Positions 1-8,414 of a stretch of DNA of 64,000 nt are shown one piece after another. The stretch comes from Mycoplasmopsis edwardii (GTDB lineage: Bacteria; Bacillota_I; Bacilli_A; Mycoplasmatales; Metamycoplasmataceae). Where the stretch lies: positions 682,001 to 746,000 of the forward strand of contig NZ_LS991951.1 in assembly GCF_900476105.1 (NCBI RefSeq), read 5' to 3'. Every line of letters begins with the position of its first letter. Position 1 is the stretch's first letter. Under the pieces are notes generated by a model. That model did no database searches, was not told where the DNA came from, and saw nothing but the letters and a program-made list of their open reading frames with translations. Both the position numbers and the translations under genes were made by a program.

Positions 1-66
1 AAAATTGTTTGTGTCTTTTTGAAGTATGATGCTATGTATCTTTCTTTTTCCATATTTATCATCCAT
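1..66 (-). CDS. Start of an unidentified gene, cut by the window edge
   Basis: Only the first 22 codons are present. The ATG overlaps the TAA stop of the upstream membrane-protein gene by one base (TAATG), the same coupling arrangement used at several other junctions in this window, which supports the start. The visible residues are basic and polar (MDDKYGKRKIHSII...), with no signal peptide. Function cannot be judged. It is the last visible member of the efp transcription unit. Confidence 0.45.
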   Translation of the reverse strand, partial: MDDKYGKRKIHSIILQKDTNNF

Positions 67-1061
67 TAAGCATGTTTGCTTTTTTGTTTTTTCTTTTTAT
101 TAAATCATTTTTGGAATTTTGAGTTTTCGCCAAAAATTACTAACTTTGGTAATTGCCTTTGGTGTGGTTGTTTAATTCTTCAAAATCTTCTTACAATAAA
201 TCCAATTGTTGGGCACATTAATACCATGAATACAAACATGATTATTAATAAAACGATTCTTACATAGTTACTTTCTCCTGAGTAACCAAATGGTTTAAGG
301 ATTGAAATAACTGAATAAAAGACAATTCCCCGGTCAATTTCTCTATTGTATTCAGCTGGTATTGGATTATTTGATGTTGCTGTTTTATCAAAGAATTCTG
401 GTCAAAATGTTTCACTATGAAGGTTCATAAATTTGTAACCAAATAAGTAAATAGCGACCATAAAAATTGAATATAAAATTGGGTAAATCATTAAGCTTCA
501 AATGAGTTTGTTGCTAATTTTAATTTCTGTTCTTTCTCAAAATAAAGTTAATAAACCTAGACCTGGAGCAATCGCATGTCAAACTAAAGTTCTTGGAAAA
601 TCATTTTTAGACATTTTTCCTAAAAGATTTGGATCAACTAAAACTCCTGCCCAGAACCCTAGTACAACACTAATAATAAAAACTAAACTTGAGAAATATA
701 ATCTTTGCCCTAATTTAGAAGTTCTAAAGAATGGGAAAAACATTACAGATGCCCCCATTAACATATTGCTTATAAATGTGTAGAAGTATGAAGTTCCACC
801 TCATAAGCTTTCAGTAGCATTAGGTAATAACGCTAAATAAATTTGTTCTCTTTCATCTTCAGAAGCATTTCTTGCAGCTTCATTAATCTTGTTAATGATA
901 TCCGGATTCTTATTATATGTACTTCAAATTGCGATTGATTCATCATGTCAGTTTCAAAATATGATACAAATATACATAAGAATTAATAATAAACCTACAG
1001 TAAAAGTCAGTCAGTCTCTTTTTTTAAAGTTCTTAAATTTTTTAAAAAAGTTTTTAAACAT
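66..1061 (-). CDS. Multipass membrane protein, possibly DUF1600 family
   Basis: This 331-residue protein reads through several TGA (Trp) codons. A basic N-terminus is followed by a first membrane segment at about residues 20-38, then further hydrophobic segments near 100-150, 160-215 and 275-300, and a basic C-terminal tail rich in Lys and Gln. No enzyme motif is visible. The size and topology are like the mycoplasma-specific DUF1600 family, but that is a resemblance, not a firm assignment. The start lies 6 bases after the stop of the tail-anchored protein gene and the stop overlaps the next ATG, so it is translated as part of the efp operon. Confidence 0.6.
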
Positions 1062-1067
1062 AATATT

Positions 1068-1397
1068 CTAACCTACAAAAACCTTCAATAAAATAGTAAC
1101 TAGAACCGCGATAAAAAAAACGATAAGCCCAGCAATAAATCATCATTTAAGACTTTTAATTTTTTCGTCTCTTCTGATTCTTTCAAAAGCCATGAAATTA
1201 ATTTTCAAATCTTCATTCTTGATTTCAAAATTTCTTAATTGTTGATGTAATCCAAGAATCATTTTTTTATACTTTTGGGTCGATTTGCTTATCTTATTTT
1301 TTTTATTAATTTTATTCAAGTCTTTTTCTATTTCTAAAATAAAACGTGATCTTAGAATAGAAAAATTTTCATTGAAATTTTTATATTGTTTACTCAT
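1068..1397 (-). CDS. Small tail-anchored membrane protein, unknown function
   Basis: A 109-residue protein. The first 80 residues are charged, Lys/Asn/Glu rich and predicted helical, with no signal peptide. A single hydrophobic segment (WWFIAGLIVFFIAVLVTILL) lies at the extreme C-terminus, so the bulk should face the cytoplasm. The TGA-TGA pair at the start of the membrane segment encodes Trp-Trp, and a standard-code reading would miss the membrane anchor completely. It begins 5 bases after the stop of the Asp23-like gene. In firmicutes Asp23 proteins are tethered by small membrane partners (AmaP), so a membrane-anchor role for its neighbour is a reasonable inference, though sequence similarity to AmaP is not evident. 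Confidence 0.65.
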
Positions 1398-1402
1398 TAT
1401 TA

Positions 1403-1714
1403 TTAATAAAAACCAATTAGAGCAACTTGCACATTTTTAGGTTTTTTATCAATTAGCTTTTTAACTGCTTCTTCAACACTTGCAACAATGTTTCTAATAA
1501 TACTCATTGAATCTTGTTCAACTGTTTTTTTAACTTTTATGTCTAAAAAAATATTTAAGTTTTGGTGTTTTTCATCAATCATAATTCTTGAGCTACTTGA
1601 TAATTTAACTCTTTTATCTTGTAAAAAGCACGACTTAATAACATCTTTAATAGCACTTTCTCTTACCACATAAACTTGATTTGAGTGATAAGGTACATTA
1701 ATTCAGTTTGACAT
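1403..1714 (-). CDS. Asp23/Gls24-like protein
   Basis: A 103-residue protein with the layout of the Asp23/Gls24 (alkaline shock) fold. An opening 'VYVVRESAIKDVIKSC' helix is followed by beta strands and a closing helix plus strand (SVEEAVKKLIDKKPKNVQVALIGF), where the family has its 'VQE.VK...E...G..V..VNVHV' region. Family members are envelope-stress proteins associated with the inner face of the membrane in Gram-positive bacteria. The start is the ATG at 1714, which overlaps the efp stop by one base. An internal GTG would give a truncated protein. It is followed at once by a tail-anchored protein. Fold assignment is by pattern only. Confidence 0.6.
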
Positions 1715-2277
1715 TATTTATTATTCTTTCCAACGTATTTACCTGTTTCAGTAGAAACGGTAATTACATCACCTTCTTTAATGAACATAGGAGTTTCTAA
1801 TTCAAATCCTGTCTCAAGAACAACTTTCTTTTGAGGATTTGTTGTAGTATTACCTTTAACAGCATCTGGCGCTGATGTAACTTGAAGTGAAACGTTAGGG
1901 TTAAGTTCAATATCTAAAACTTCGTTTTCGAATTTTCTAATTTGAACTTCACTTCCTTCTTTTAAAAAGTTTAATTCTCATTCAACACGATTTAAAGCAA
2001 TTTCGATTTGTTCATATGTTTCTCTATCCATTAAAATAATGTTTTCACCATCTGAATATAAGAAGTCCATTTTTCTTTTATCAATATGAGCTGGTTTAAC
2101 TTTATCACCACCTGTATATGATTTAATTGTTGTAGACCCTGATCTTAAGTTTTTAACTTTTGCTTTAACGTTCGCTTGTCCACGACCTTGTTTTGAGTGT
2201 TGAGCTTCTAAAACTACATAAATTTCACCTTCATCTTGGAAAGTAATACCTGGTTTAAATTCATTAACATTAATCAT
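1714..2277 (-). CDS. efp: Elongation factor P
   Basis: EF-P, 187 residues, the normal family length. It binds between the P and E sites of the ribosome and relieves stalling at polyproline stretches. The KOW-like N-terminal domain, the central OB domain and the C-terminal OB domain ('LETGFELETPMFIKEGD...TGKYV') are all recognisable. The loop that reaches the peptidyl-transferase centre reads HSKQGRGQAN, so the tip residue is Arg32, not the Lys found in E. coli or Bacillus. A GAGGAAAT ribosome binding site stands just upstream. It is the first gene of a minus-strand operon and its stop overlaps the next ATG. Confidence 0.96.
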
Positions 2278-2326
2278 AATTTCCTCGCTTTGTAAATTTT
2301 TTTAAAATATATTTATATATTTCTTA

Positions 2327-2332
2327 ATTATA
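2327..2332 (-). promoter_or_regulatory. Probable -10 box of the efp operon
   Basis: On the minus strand TATAAT is followed by a leader of about 45 bases to the efp ATG. A TTGACT lies further upstream but at an over-long spacing, so the -35 element is uncertain. This is the only good -10 in the efp upstream region. Confidence 0.45.
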
Positions 2333-2505
2333 CTATAAAAAGTTGTTTTTGAGTTAGTCAAACAAATTGCATAATTACAAAAACATTTATCTTTATTATT
2401 CATTATAATTTAGCTTTATGTTATATTTTTAAGGTTTAAACTTTATTAGTTTAATTTGATTTATAGTAATTTATATTTAATAATAAAACTCCAATTTCAC
2501 AAAGA

Positions 2506-2750
2506 AATGAGGATATTAACAAAAGAAAAGAATGTTGTCATTATGAACTTGATACAGTAAATGGAAGCAAAAGGGATAAATATTGCTTATTAACTGTGTT
2601 TGAAAGAAAAACAAGAACGGCTTACACGATGAAGTTAAACTTGGTGGATTCACTAATAAAAAATCACCTGTTAAATTAATTAAAATTTATAAACTTGATA
2701 TCAAAACTTTGACTATTGATATCGTCACAGAAAACACACAAATTCTATAA
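2506..2750 (+). pseudogene. Remnant of an IS30-family transposase
   Basis: Two adjacent reading frames preserve a piece of the catalytic domain of an IS30-type transposase. The first (2506-2679) reads ...NKRKECCHYELDTV..., then YCLLTVFERKTRTAY, matching the family block around the first catalytic Asp (E/I-D-T-V-I-G, then LLT..ERKTR). The second (2673-2750) reads IYKLDIKTLTIDIVTEN, a decayed version of the segment that normally carries the second catalytic Asp (T-x-D-N-G-x-E-F). The N-terminal DNA-binding part, the end of the gene and clear terminal repeats are missing. It is a dead fragment in the spacer between efp and the 5S gene. Confidence 0.65.
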
Positions 2751-2916
2751 AGTTAATTAAAAAACAATCAAGTTCCTAGTTTTTGTAATAACTTTTTCAA
2801 AAAACATATAAAATTTTTAATAATTAATATAGCTACTTTACAGGTTATAAAATTTTTGCATTTATTTGTGCTTCAGTATTGCAATTTATAAAAAATAAAA
2901 ATTTTATAAATTTTTT

Positions 2917-2943
2917 TTGACTTTTTAATTTTTGTACTATAAT
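2917..2943 (+). promoter_or_regulatory. Promoter of the 5S rRNA gene
   Basis: TTGACT (2917-2922) and TATAAT (2938-2943) are separated by 15 bases. The -10 box ends 6 bases before the expected first base of the 5S RNA. This is one of the best consensus promoters in the window and suits a stable RNA gene. Confidence 0.65.
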
Positions 2944-2949
2944 TATTTT

Positions 2950-3049
2950 AGTCGTCATAGCAAGAGGGATCACCTGATACCATTCCGAACTCATTAGTTA
3001 AGCCTCTTTACGCCGAAAATAGCCGAAAGGTGAAAATAGGAAGCGGCTG
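2950..3049 (+). rRNA. rrf: 5S ribosomal RNA
   Basis: The conserved 5S core is present (CATAGCAAGAGGGATCACCTG, then CCATTCCGAACTC, AGTTAAGCCTCTTTACGCCGA, and the 3' ATAGGAAGC). The two ends pair to form helix I (5' AGUCGU with 3' GCGGCU, including two G-U pairs). At about 100 nucleotides it is shorter than the usual 105-120. A run of seven T follows immediately as terminator. No 16S or 23S gene is next to it, so this is an unlinked 5S gene, as is known in several mycoplasmas. Confidence 0.9.
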
Positions 3050-3068
3050 TTTTTTTATACTTTTTTTA

Positions 3069-3095
3069 TTAGCAAATAAACGCATATTGTGCTAA
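3069..3095 (+). promoter_or_regulatory. CIRCE-like HrcA operator upstream of dnaJ
   Basis: The 27 bases have exactly CIRCE geometry: a 9-base arm TTAGCAAAT, a 9-base spacer, and a 9-base arm TTGTGCTAA. The outer six bases of each arm (TTAGCA / TGCTAA) match the CIRCE consensus TTAGCACTC-N9-GAGTGCTAA perfectly, while the inner three are degenerate. The right arm overlaps the presumed -10 box of dnaJ (3093-3098), the position expected for a repressor site. HrcA-CIRCE control of chaperone genes is established in firmicutes and some mycoplasmas. The hrcA gene itself is not in the window. Confidence 0.7.
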
Positions 3096-3098
3096 AAT
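3093..3098 (+). promoter_or_regulatory. -10 box of dnaJ (extended TGC-TAAAAT), leaderless start
   Basis: TAAAAT is preceded by TG one base upstream. Its last base is only 7 bases from the dnaJ ATG and there is no ribosome binding site, so transcription would start at or next to the start codon. Confidence 0.5.
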
Positions 3099-3105
3099 TA
3101 TATTT

Positions 3106-4227
3106 ATGAGTAAAAAAAGAGATTACTATGAAGTTTTAGGAATAAACAAAAATGCTTCAGAACAAGAAATAAAAACAGCTTATAGAAGCCTTGCGAAAAA
3201 ATATCACCCAGATAAATTGAAAGATGGTACAAGTGATCAAAAAATGCAAGAATTAAACGAAGCATATGAGATTCTTTCTAACCCTGAAAAAAGAAGTGTT
3301 TATGACCAATATGGACATGATGCAGCAAACGGTAAAGCAGGAGCTGGTGGCTTTGGGCAAGGATTTGAAGGTTTCGGTGGTTTTGGTGGATTTGAAGATA
3401 TTTTTGAAAACATTTTTGGTGGATTCGGAGGGTCTAGAAGATCTAATCCAAATAGAGCAATGAAGGGTGATGATATTAGAATCATTAAAAAAATTTCTTT
3501 CATGCAAAGCATTAATGGTGACACCTTAAAAGAAACTATGAGTAAATATGAAACATGTTTACATTGTGGTGGAACAGGCGCAGAATCTAAAGCCGACATT
3601 AAAAGATGTGATACATGTAATGGAAGTGGTCATGTAACAAAAAGAGTGAGAAGTATTTTTGGTATGACACAACAAAATGTTGTTTGTGAGACTTGTTCTG
3701 GTACAGGTCAACAAGTTACTAAAAAATGTTCAGTTTGTCGTGGTACAAAACATGTTAAAAATTCTAAAAATGTTAATATTCCAATTGAACCAGGAATTAA
3801 AGACGGAACTATGTTAAGACTTTCAGGTTACGGTGAACCAGGAATTAATGGTGGTCCGGCAGGTGATTTATTCATTCAAATTAGCATTGCTGAACATAAA
3901 TTCTTCAAAAGAAATGGAAATGACTTATATTTAGACTTTCCCGTTTCATTTATAGATATTGCATTAGAAAACGTTGTAGAAGTCCCTACACCTTATGGTA
4001 ATGTAAAAATTTCTATGAAAAAATCTTATGAGTCAGGTCAAATCATAAGAGTGCCTAAAAAAGGAATTAACACCAAACATGGTGCAGGTGATTTAAAACT
4101 TGTTCTACAAATCACTTACCCAGATATTTCTAAATCTGATAATAAAGAGATGCTTAAAGTGTTTGAAAACATTAAAGATTCTTCGAACCAAAAATTCACA
4201 AAGAGCGTTGAACAAACATTGAGATAA
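3106..4227 (+). CDS. dnaJ: Chaperone DnaJ (Hsp40)
   Basis: Co-chaperone of DnaK, which stimulates its ATPase and delivers unfolded substrates. All parts are present in 373 residues: J domain (1-70) with the HPD motif at 34-36, a Gly/Phe-rich linker (about 75-115), four zinc-finger repeats (CLHCGGTG, CDTCNGSG, CETCSGTG, CSVCRGTK) and the C-terminal substrate domains. The last repeat ends in Lys instead of Gly. There is no Shine-Dalgarno sequence. A CIRCE-like operator overlaps the promoter, so it is probably heat-inducible. It stands alone, without dnaK or grpE beside it, followed by a hairpin terminator. Confidence 0.97.
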   Translation: MSKKRDYYEVLGINKNASEQEIKTAYRSLAKKYHPDKLKDGTSDQKMQELNEAYEILSNPEKRSVYDQYGHDAANGKAGAGGFGQGFEGFGGFGGFEDIFENIFGGFGGSRRSNPNRAMKGDDIRIIKKISFMQSINGDTLKETMSKYETCLHCGGTGAESKADIKRCDTCNGSGHVTKRVRSIFGMTQQNVVCETCSGTGQQVTKKCSVCRGTKHVKNSKNVNIPIEPGIKDGTMLRLSGYGEPGINGGPAGDLFIQISIAEHKFFKRNGNDLYLDFPVSFIDIALENVVEVPTPYGNVKISMKKSYESGQIIRVPKKGINTKHGAGDLKLVLQITYPDISKSDNKEMLKVFENIKDSSNQKFTKSVEQTLR

Positions 4228-4256
4228 TAAAATTAGGTTATGTACCTAATTTTATT
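4226..4256. terminator. Hairpin terminator after dnaJ
   Basis: A 13-bp perfect stem (AATAAAATTAGGT / ACCTAATTTTATT) with a 5-base loop begins at the dnaJ stop codon and is followed by T-rich sequence. Confidence 0.7.
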
Positions 4257-4273
4257 ATGCTAAAAATGAAATA

Positions 4274-4306
4274 AAAAAATCTTAAGCATTACACTTAAGA
4301 CTTTTT
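4274..4306. terminator. Bidirectional terminator between dnaJ and mscL
   Basis: TCTTAAG / CTTAAGA stem (4280-4300) with a 7-base loop, flanked by A-run and T-run, so it can end transcription from both strands. It lies just beyond the mscL stop. Confidence 0.75.
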
Positions 4307-4310
4307 TAAA

Positions 4311-4730
4311 CTATTTTTGTGATAATTTATCGTTAATAGCTTTAAGTTGTTCTAAAATTAACTCTTCAACAGATGGTTTTGCTGGAGCAGCTTCAACAAC
4401 TGGTGCATTTTTTTCTTTTCTAGCTTTAATTGCGTTTTTAATTAAGAAGTATGAGAATAATAATACAAATAATAATGATGTAACAATTACAAAGTTGATT
4501 ACTGTTCCAATGAATTTACCAACTAACATTCCATGTACTTTTCAATCTTCTAATCCGCTTTTTCCTAGAGCATTTGAGATGGCAGCCATAATAATATCGT
4601 TTGCTAAAGATGCAACAACAGCATTAAATACAACTCCAGCTAAAAATGCGATAGCTAATAATAATATGTTACCTTTTTTAAAAAAGTTAACAGCTTCTTT
4701 TAAAGAAGTTCTTGTTAAATTGCTTTTCAT
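4311..4730 (-). CDS. mscL: Large-conductance mechanosensitive channel MscL
   Basis: A 139-residue protein with the MscL plan. A short N-terminal helix (EAVNFFKKGN) is followed by the pore helix TM1 ('ILLLAIAFLAGVVFNAVVASLANDII', where the family has the GN..DLAVGVIIG..F..IV.SLV.D.I block), an extracellular loop, TM2 (IGTVINFVIVTSLLFVLLFSYF) and a cytoplasmic C-terminal helix after a Pro/Ala-rich linker. The channel releases solutes on hypo-osmotic shock, which matters for a wall-less cell. The extracellular loop is short. A GGAG ribosome binding site precedes the ATG. It is monocistronic, with hairpin terminators on both sides. Confidence 0.9.
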
Positions 4731-4820
4731 TTTTTCTCCTAATATTTTTTTGGTTTTAATGTGAAAATATTATAACCAAATAATTAAAAAGTAAACTCTA
4801 AAATAAAAAAATATTTTCTT

Positions 4821-4870
4821 ACAAAAAATGCATAATTTAGGCAAAAACTAGCCAAATTATGCATTTTTGT
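4821..4870. terminator. Terminator after rluB (both strands)
   Basis: A long near-perfect hairpin: ACAAAAAATGCATAATTT pairs with AAATTATGCATTTTTGT, with GGC/GCC at the top of the stem. It has T-runs in both orientations and lies downstream of rluB and upstream of mscL. Confidence 0.7.
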
Positions 4871-4946
4871 TTATTTAATAAAAAGGCAAGAGCCAAATTT
4901 AACAAAATTTTTTGAAGAAAATATTTTTTAATTTAGCTATTTTTTA

Positions 4947-5684
4947 TTATTTTTTGCCTTTTTGTAAATTAGTTTCTTGTAATCTAACTAGGTTTTTTAA
5001 GTCTTTAACTTCTTTTAAAGTTAATTTTCTATATGAGCCAACAGGCATTTTATCCACTGTTATACCAGCATATTCGATTCTTTTAAGGTTAATAACCTCT
5101 TTATTTACTACTTTAAATAATTCTTTAACATGGTGATATGTACCTAAAGTTAAAGCTACTAAATAACTTTTTGGACTATCTTCACCAGCAGTTGTAACGT
5201 ATTGGTTACTTTCTTTATTATTAACAATCACAGTTCCATTTAATGTTTTTAATTCGGCTTTACTTAGAGCTTCATTTAAACGTGCTCGGTAAACTCTATA
5301 TATTTGATATTTAGGGTGTAAAAGTTTGTTTGCTAGATCTCCATCATTTGTTAAAAGTAAAACACCGGTTGTGTCATAATCTAGTCTTCCTACTGGAAAA
5401 ATTTTATAAGGAGTATCAATTAAGTCAGTAACTAAAGTTCTACCAAAATTATCTTTTAAAGTACAAATAGTTTTAGCAGGTTTATTTAAAACAAAATAAA
5501 CTTTGTTTTCTTCAGCAATTGGTAAATTATCAAATAAGATTTCATCATCAAAACTTGCTTTATCACCTAGTTTTGCTACTTGTCCATTAACTTTAACTCT
5601 ACCTTGTAAAATGTATGATTCAGATTCTCTTCTTGATGCAACACCAGCCATTGATAAGATTTTTTGAAGTCTTTGTTTTTCCAT
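4947..5684 (-). CDS. rluB: 23S rRNA pseudouridine synthase (RsuA/RluB family)
   Basis: A 245-residue protein. An N-terminal S4 RNA-binding domain (RLQKILSMAGVASRRESES..I) is followed by the pseudouridine synthase domain with the catalytic Asp in GRLDYDTTGVLLLTNDG. The family converts uridine to pseudouridine in rRNA. Similarity is to the RsuA/RluB/RluE/RluF branch, and the RluB assignment is by the usual single-copy naming in this group. The ATG overlaps the stop of nadD by one base (TAATG), so it is translationally coupled. It is the last gene of the dinB-nadD-rluB run. Confidence 0.88.
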   Translation of the reverse strand: MEKQRLQKILSMAGVASRRESESYILQGRVKVNGQVAKLGDKASFDDEILFDNLPIAEENKVYFVLNKPAKTICTLKDNFGRTLVTDLIDTPYKIFPVGRLDYDTTGVLLLTNDGDLANKLLHPKYQIYRVYRARLNEALSKAELKTLNGTVIVNNKESNQYVTTAGEDSPKSYLVALTLGTYHHVKELFKVVNKEVINLKRIEYAGITVDKMPVGSYRKLTLKEVKDLKNLVRLQETNLQKGKK

Positions 5685-6760
5685 TATTTCTCCATATATT
5701 TATTATAAATTTTTAATGATGTTTCATCAAATACTACTTTTTTATCATTTACATTTCAATCATAAGTTACTTTAACAACCTTAGCAAAACCTTTATCTAG
5801 GTCATTAAAGCAAAGTTCTCTCACTTTTTGAATTCCTGGGAATTTTCTACCTTCGCAAATTTTATCTGCAATAAATAAAATCTTATCAAGTTTGCTCATT
5901 TCCATTCTCATTGATGTATGGCACGCAAGGGCATCAAGAATTTCTTGGTTATTGATTTTATAACCGTGTTTAGCTCATAATGAACCACAATGTTGGTGTA
6001 AAAAGTGTTTTGGTGTATTTTTAAGTTCTGGTGCATATTCAGCTAAAAATTCATAAGAAGCTTCTTCTGACCATTCTTTAGCAATATCATGAATTAAACC
6101 GGTGATATAAGCAGTTTTAGCAGGATAATTATGCTTTTTAGCTAGTTCAGCTGCAAATTGTGCACAAGCTACACTGTGCTTTGCTCTAAGGGCGCTTAAT
6201 GAGTTATGAACAATAGTTTCTAGATATAATCCTTTGCTTTGGATATAATTCATAACTTTAGGATCAACTGCATCTAAGAAACCTTTTTTAAAGTCAGTTG
6301 AAGAGTAATCGAAAAGATCATTTTTTAAAAGTTTAACATTATACTTTTTAGCGTTTACTTTATTAATGTTTTTTGATCTTCTAATAGAAACCATTTGAGT
6401 TAATTGTGCAATTTCATCAATATCTTTTCATTTATGTAATTTTGGTAAATTATCTGAACCAATAACTAAGAATAATTCATCATTTGGATATTGTCTTTTT
6501 AAGTACTTAACTGTTTCAATTGTGTAACTTACATTATTTCTTTTAGCCTCAAATAAACATAATTCCATTTTGTCTTCTAAAACCAAATTAATCATGTTGA
6601 TTTTATCTTCAACCGAAATACCTTTCTTTTTAAAAGGCGAAACATAAGTTGGGACAATTAATAACTTATCTAAATTTAATTCATTAATAACATATTTTGC
6701 AACTTCAATATGTCCTTTGTGAATCGGATCAAATGAACCACCATATATACCAATTTTCAT
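5684..6760 (-). CDS. nadD: Nicotinate-nucleotide adenylyltransferase fused to a YqeK-type HD hydrolase
   Basis: A 358-residue fusion. Residues 1 to about 190 are NadD: GGSFDPIHKGHIEVA carries the HxGH nucleotidyl-transferase motif and SDNLPKLHKW the usual substrate segment. This domain makes deamido-NAD from ATP and nicotinate mononucleotide. From about residue 190 an HD-domain hydrolase follows (HSVACAQFA..., then GLIHDIAKEW with the metal-binding HD, then HTSMRMEMSKLDKILFIADK), as in YqeK, an Ap4A hydrolase in firmicutes where it is a separate gene next to nadD. The two halves are joined in one frame through a TGA Trp codon. The stop overlaps the rluB start. Confidence 0.93.
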
Positions 6761-6769
6761 ATTTACTCC

Positions 6770-8008
6770 TTATTTATTGAATAATCCTGTTTTAATTTTT
6801 TTACCAAAACGACTTTCTCGCTCTTGAATTTTAGCTAAGTCTTTTAATGTATAGACGTTATTTGTTTTTGCACGTTGTTTGATTGTTGAGAGGATTCTAT
6901 TAATTTTTGAATTATCTTTTTCATTATGTTCTTCGAATAAAGATATTTTCTCATAACTGTTATAACTTTCAATTAAACCTGAAACCCTTACTCCAACACC
7001 TTTAATTTCTTGATCACAAAAGTTATCTTCAAACAATCTATAAATAATTCTTTTGATCTCTAACTCATCATTAGTATAACTATGAATAATCTTTTGTTTT
7101 GTAACTCAATTTTTACTTGGTTTTCTTATTGCCAGTGTAATAATGTTCCCTTTTTTCTCATAGAGATTTAATCTTTCCGATACCTTTTGAATTAAACTGT
7201 TTAATTCCGTAAAAATTATTCTTTCATCATACGTTGGTGTTTTAAATGAAGTTTCGTTACCAACACCTTTAAGATCATCTGATGTGTTAGCAAATTCCTT
7301 AATGTCTATATTAAGGGCATCTAAGTATTTGTATATTGTTGTTCCAAATACTGTTTTTAATTGGAAATCATGTGTTTTGCGTTCGCTTAAGTCTTTAATT
7401 GTGTTAATTCCAATTGCTCTAAGTTTATTTGCTGTTTTTTCACCAATACCATGGAATCTTTCTATATCTAAATCAAAGAATCTTTCTTTATAGTTATCTT
7501 TATTAGTTAATCCAATTCCAAATGGTTTTGAAATATTAGTTGTCATTTTTGAGTAAAATTTAGTTAGTGAAACTCCAATTGAAACTGGTATTTTAAATTT
7601 CTTTAAAATATTGTTTTGAATTTCTTTAGCAACCTTAAGAGCTTGATCATCATCACTAATTTGTGACTCTTTAAAAAATAAAAAACATTCATCAATTGAA
7701 GCAACTTCAATTTCTGAAGAATATGTTTTTTCTAAGTATCTAAAGATTTCATTTGAAATTGTGTTATATAAATCAAACCTTGATTCAGTTACAATAGTTT
7801 TAGGCTCAATTTTCAAGATTTCATAAATCTTCATGCCTGCATGAGCGCCTTTAGCTCTAAGTTCATAACTTACAGAAACAGCAACTGCATGAGCTGTATT
7901 TTTAGCTATAGCAACTGGTTTATTATTTAGCTCTGGTCTTATTGATCTAACTGCGCTTACAAAGTAACTATCAAAGTCGATGTGAAAAATATATTTATTT
8001 AATTTCAT
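6770..8008 (-). CDS. dinB: Y-family DNA polymerase (DNA polymerase IV-like)
   Basis: A 412-residue translesion DNA polymerase. The palm carries the metal-binding motifs HIDFDSYF near the N-terminus and ASIDECFLF near residue 105, both with their acidic residues. The YSKMTTNISKP and FHGIGEKTANKLRAIGI (helix-hairpin-helix) motifs follow, then a little-finger domain. It lets replication pass damaged bases with low fidelity. Its start overlaps the end of sufU by 14 bases, and nadD starts 9 bases after its stop. No UmuD-like partner or LexA box is seen. Confidence 0.92.
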
Positions 8009-8414
8009 TAATAATTGTTTTTGAAGTTAATAATGCACAAGCCATTCTACTTAAATGTTTTTTAACATTAAAAAAGACTCATAATTCACCAAGTGAATTT
8101 ATTTCCTCGTCACTTAATTGTTCTTCATTTAAAAATCTTTCATATAAAACTAAAAGTTCATTAATTTCTGATTTTGATTTACCTTTTAAGATGTTTAATA
8201 AAATGTCTGTTGAAGCAAGAAATACAGAACATCCGTGACCATTAAATTTAGCATCTTTTAAAACATCATTATCAAAACTTAACGCAAGATCTAATTTATC
8301 AGAACATGTATTGCTAAAACTTGTTATAAAATCATCTTTAAGTGCTTCTTTGTTATCGGGTTTCATATAGTGATTCATAATAATTTCTCTAGCTTCGTTA
8401 GGGTTAAAACGCAT
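7995..8414 (-). CDS. sufU: Iron-sulfur scaffold / sulfur-acceptor protein SufU (IscU-like)
   Basis: A 139-residue SufU/IscU-fold protein, partner of the cysteine desulfurase encoded just upstream. Three conserved cysteines are present in the expected contexts: NTCSDKL (with the neighbouring Asp of SufU), GHGCSVFLAS and RMACALLTS. They bind zinc or accept the persulfide. I chose the ATG at 8414 because a strong GGAGGTGA ribosome binding site stands 5 bases before it. A longer reading from 8429 would place the start upstream of that site. It overlaps sufS by 11 bases and dinB by 14. No sufBCD genes are in the window. Confidence 0.9.
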
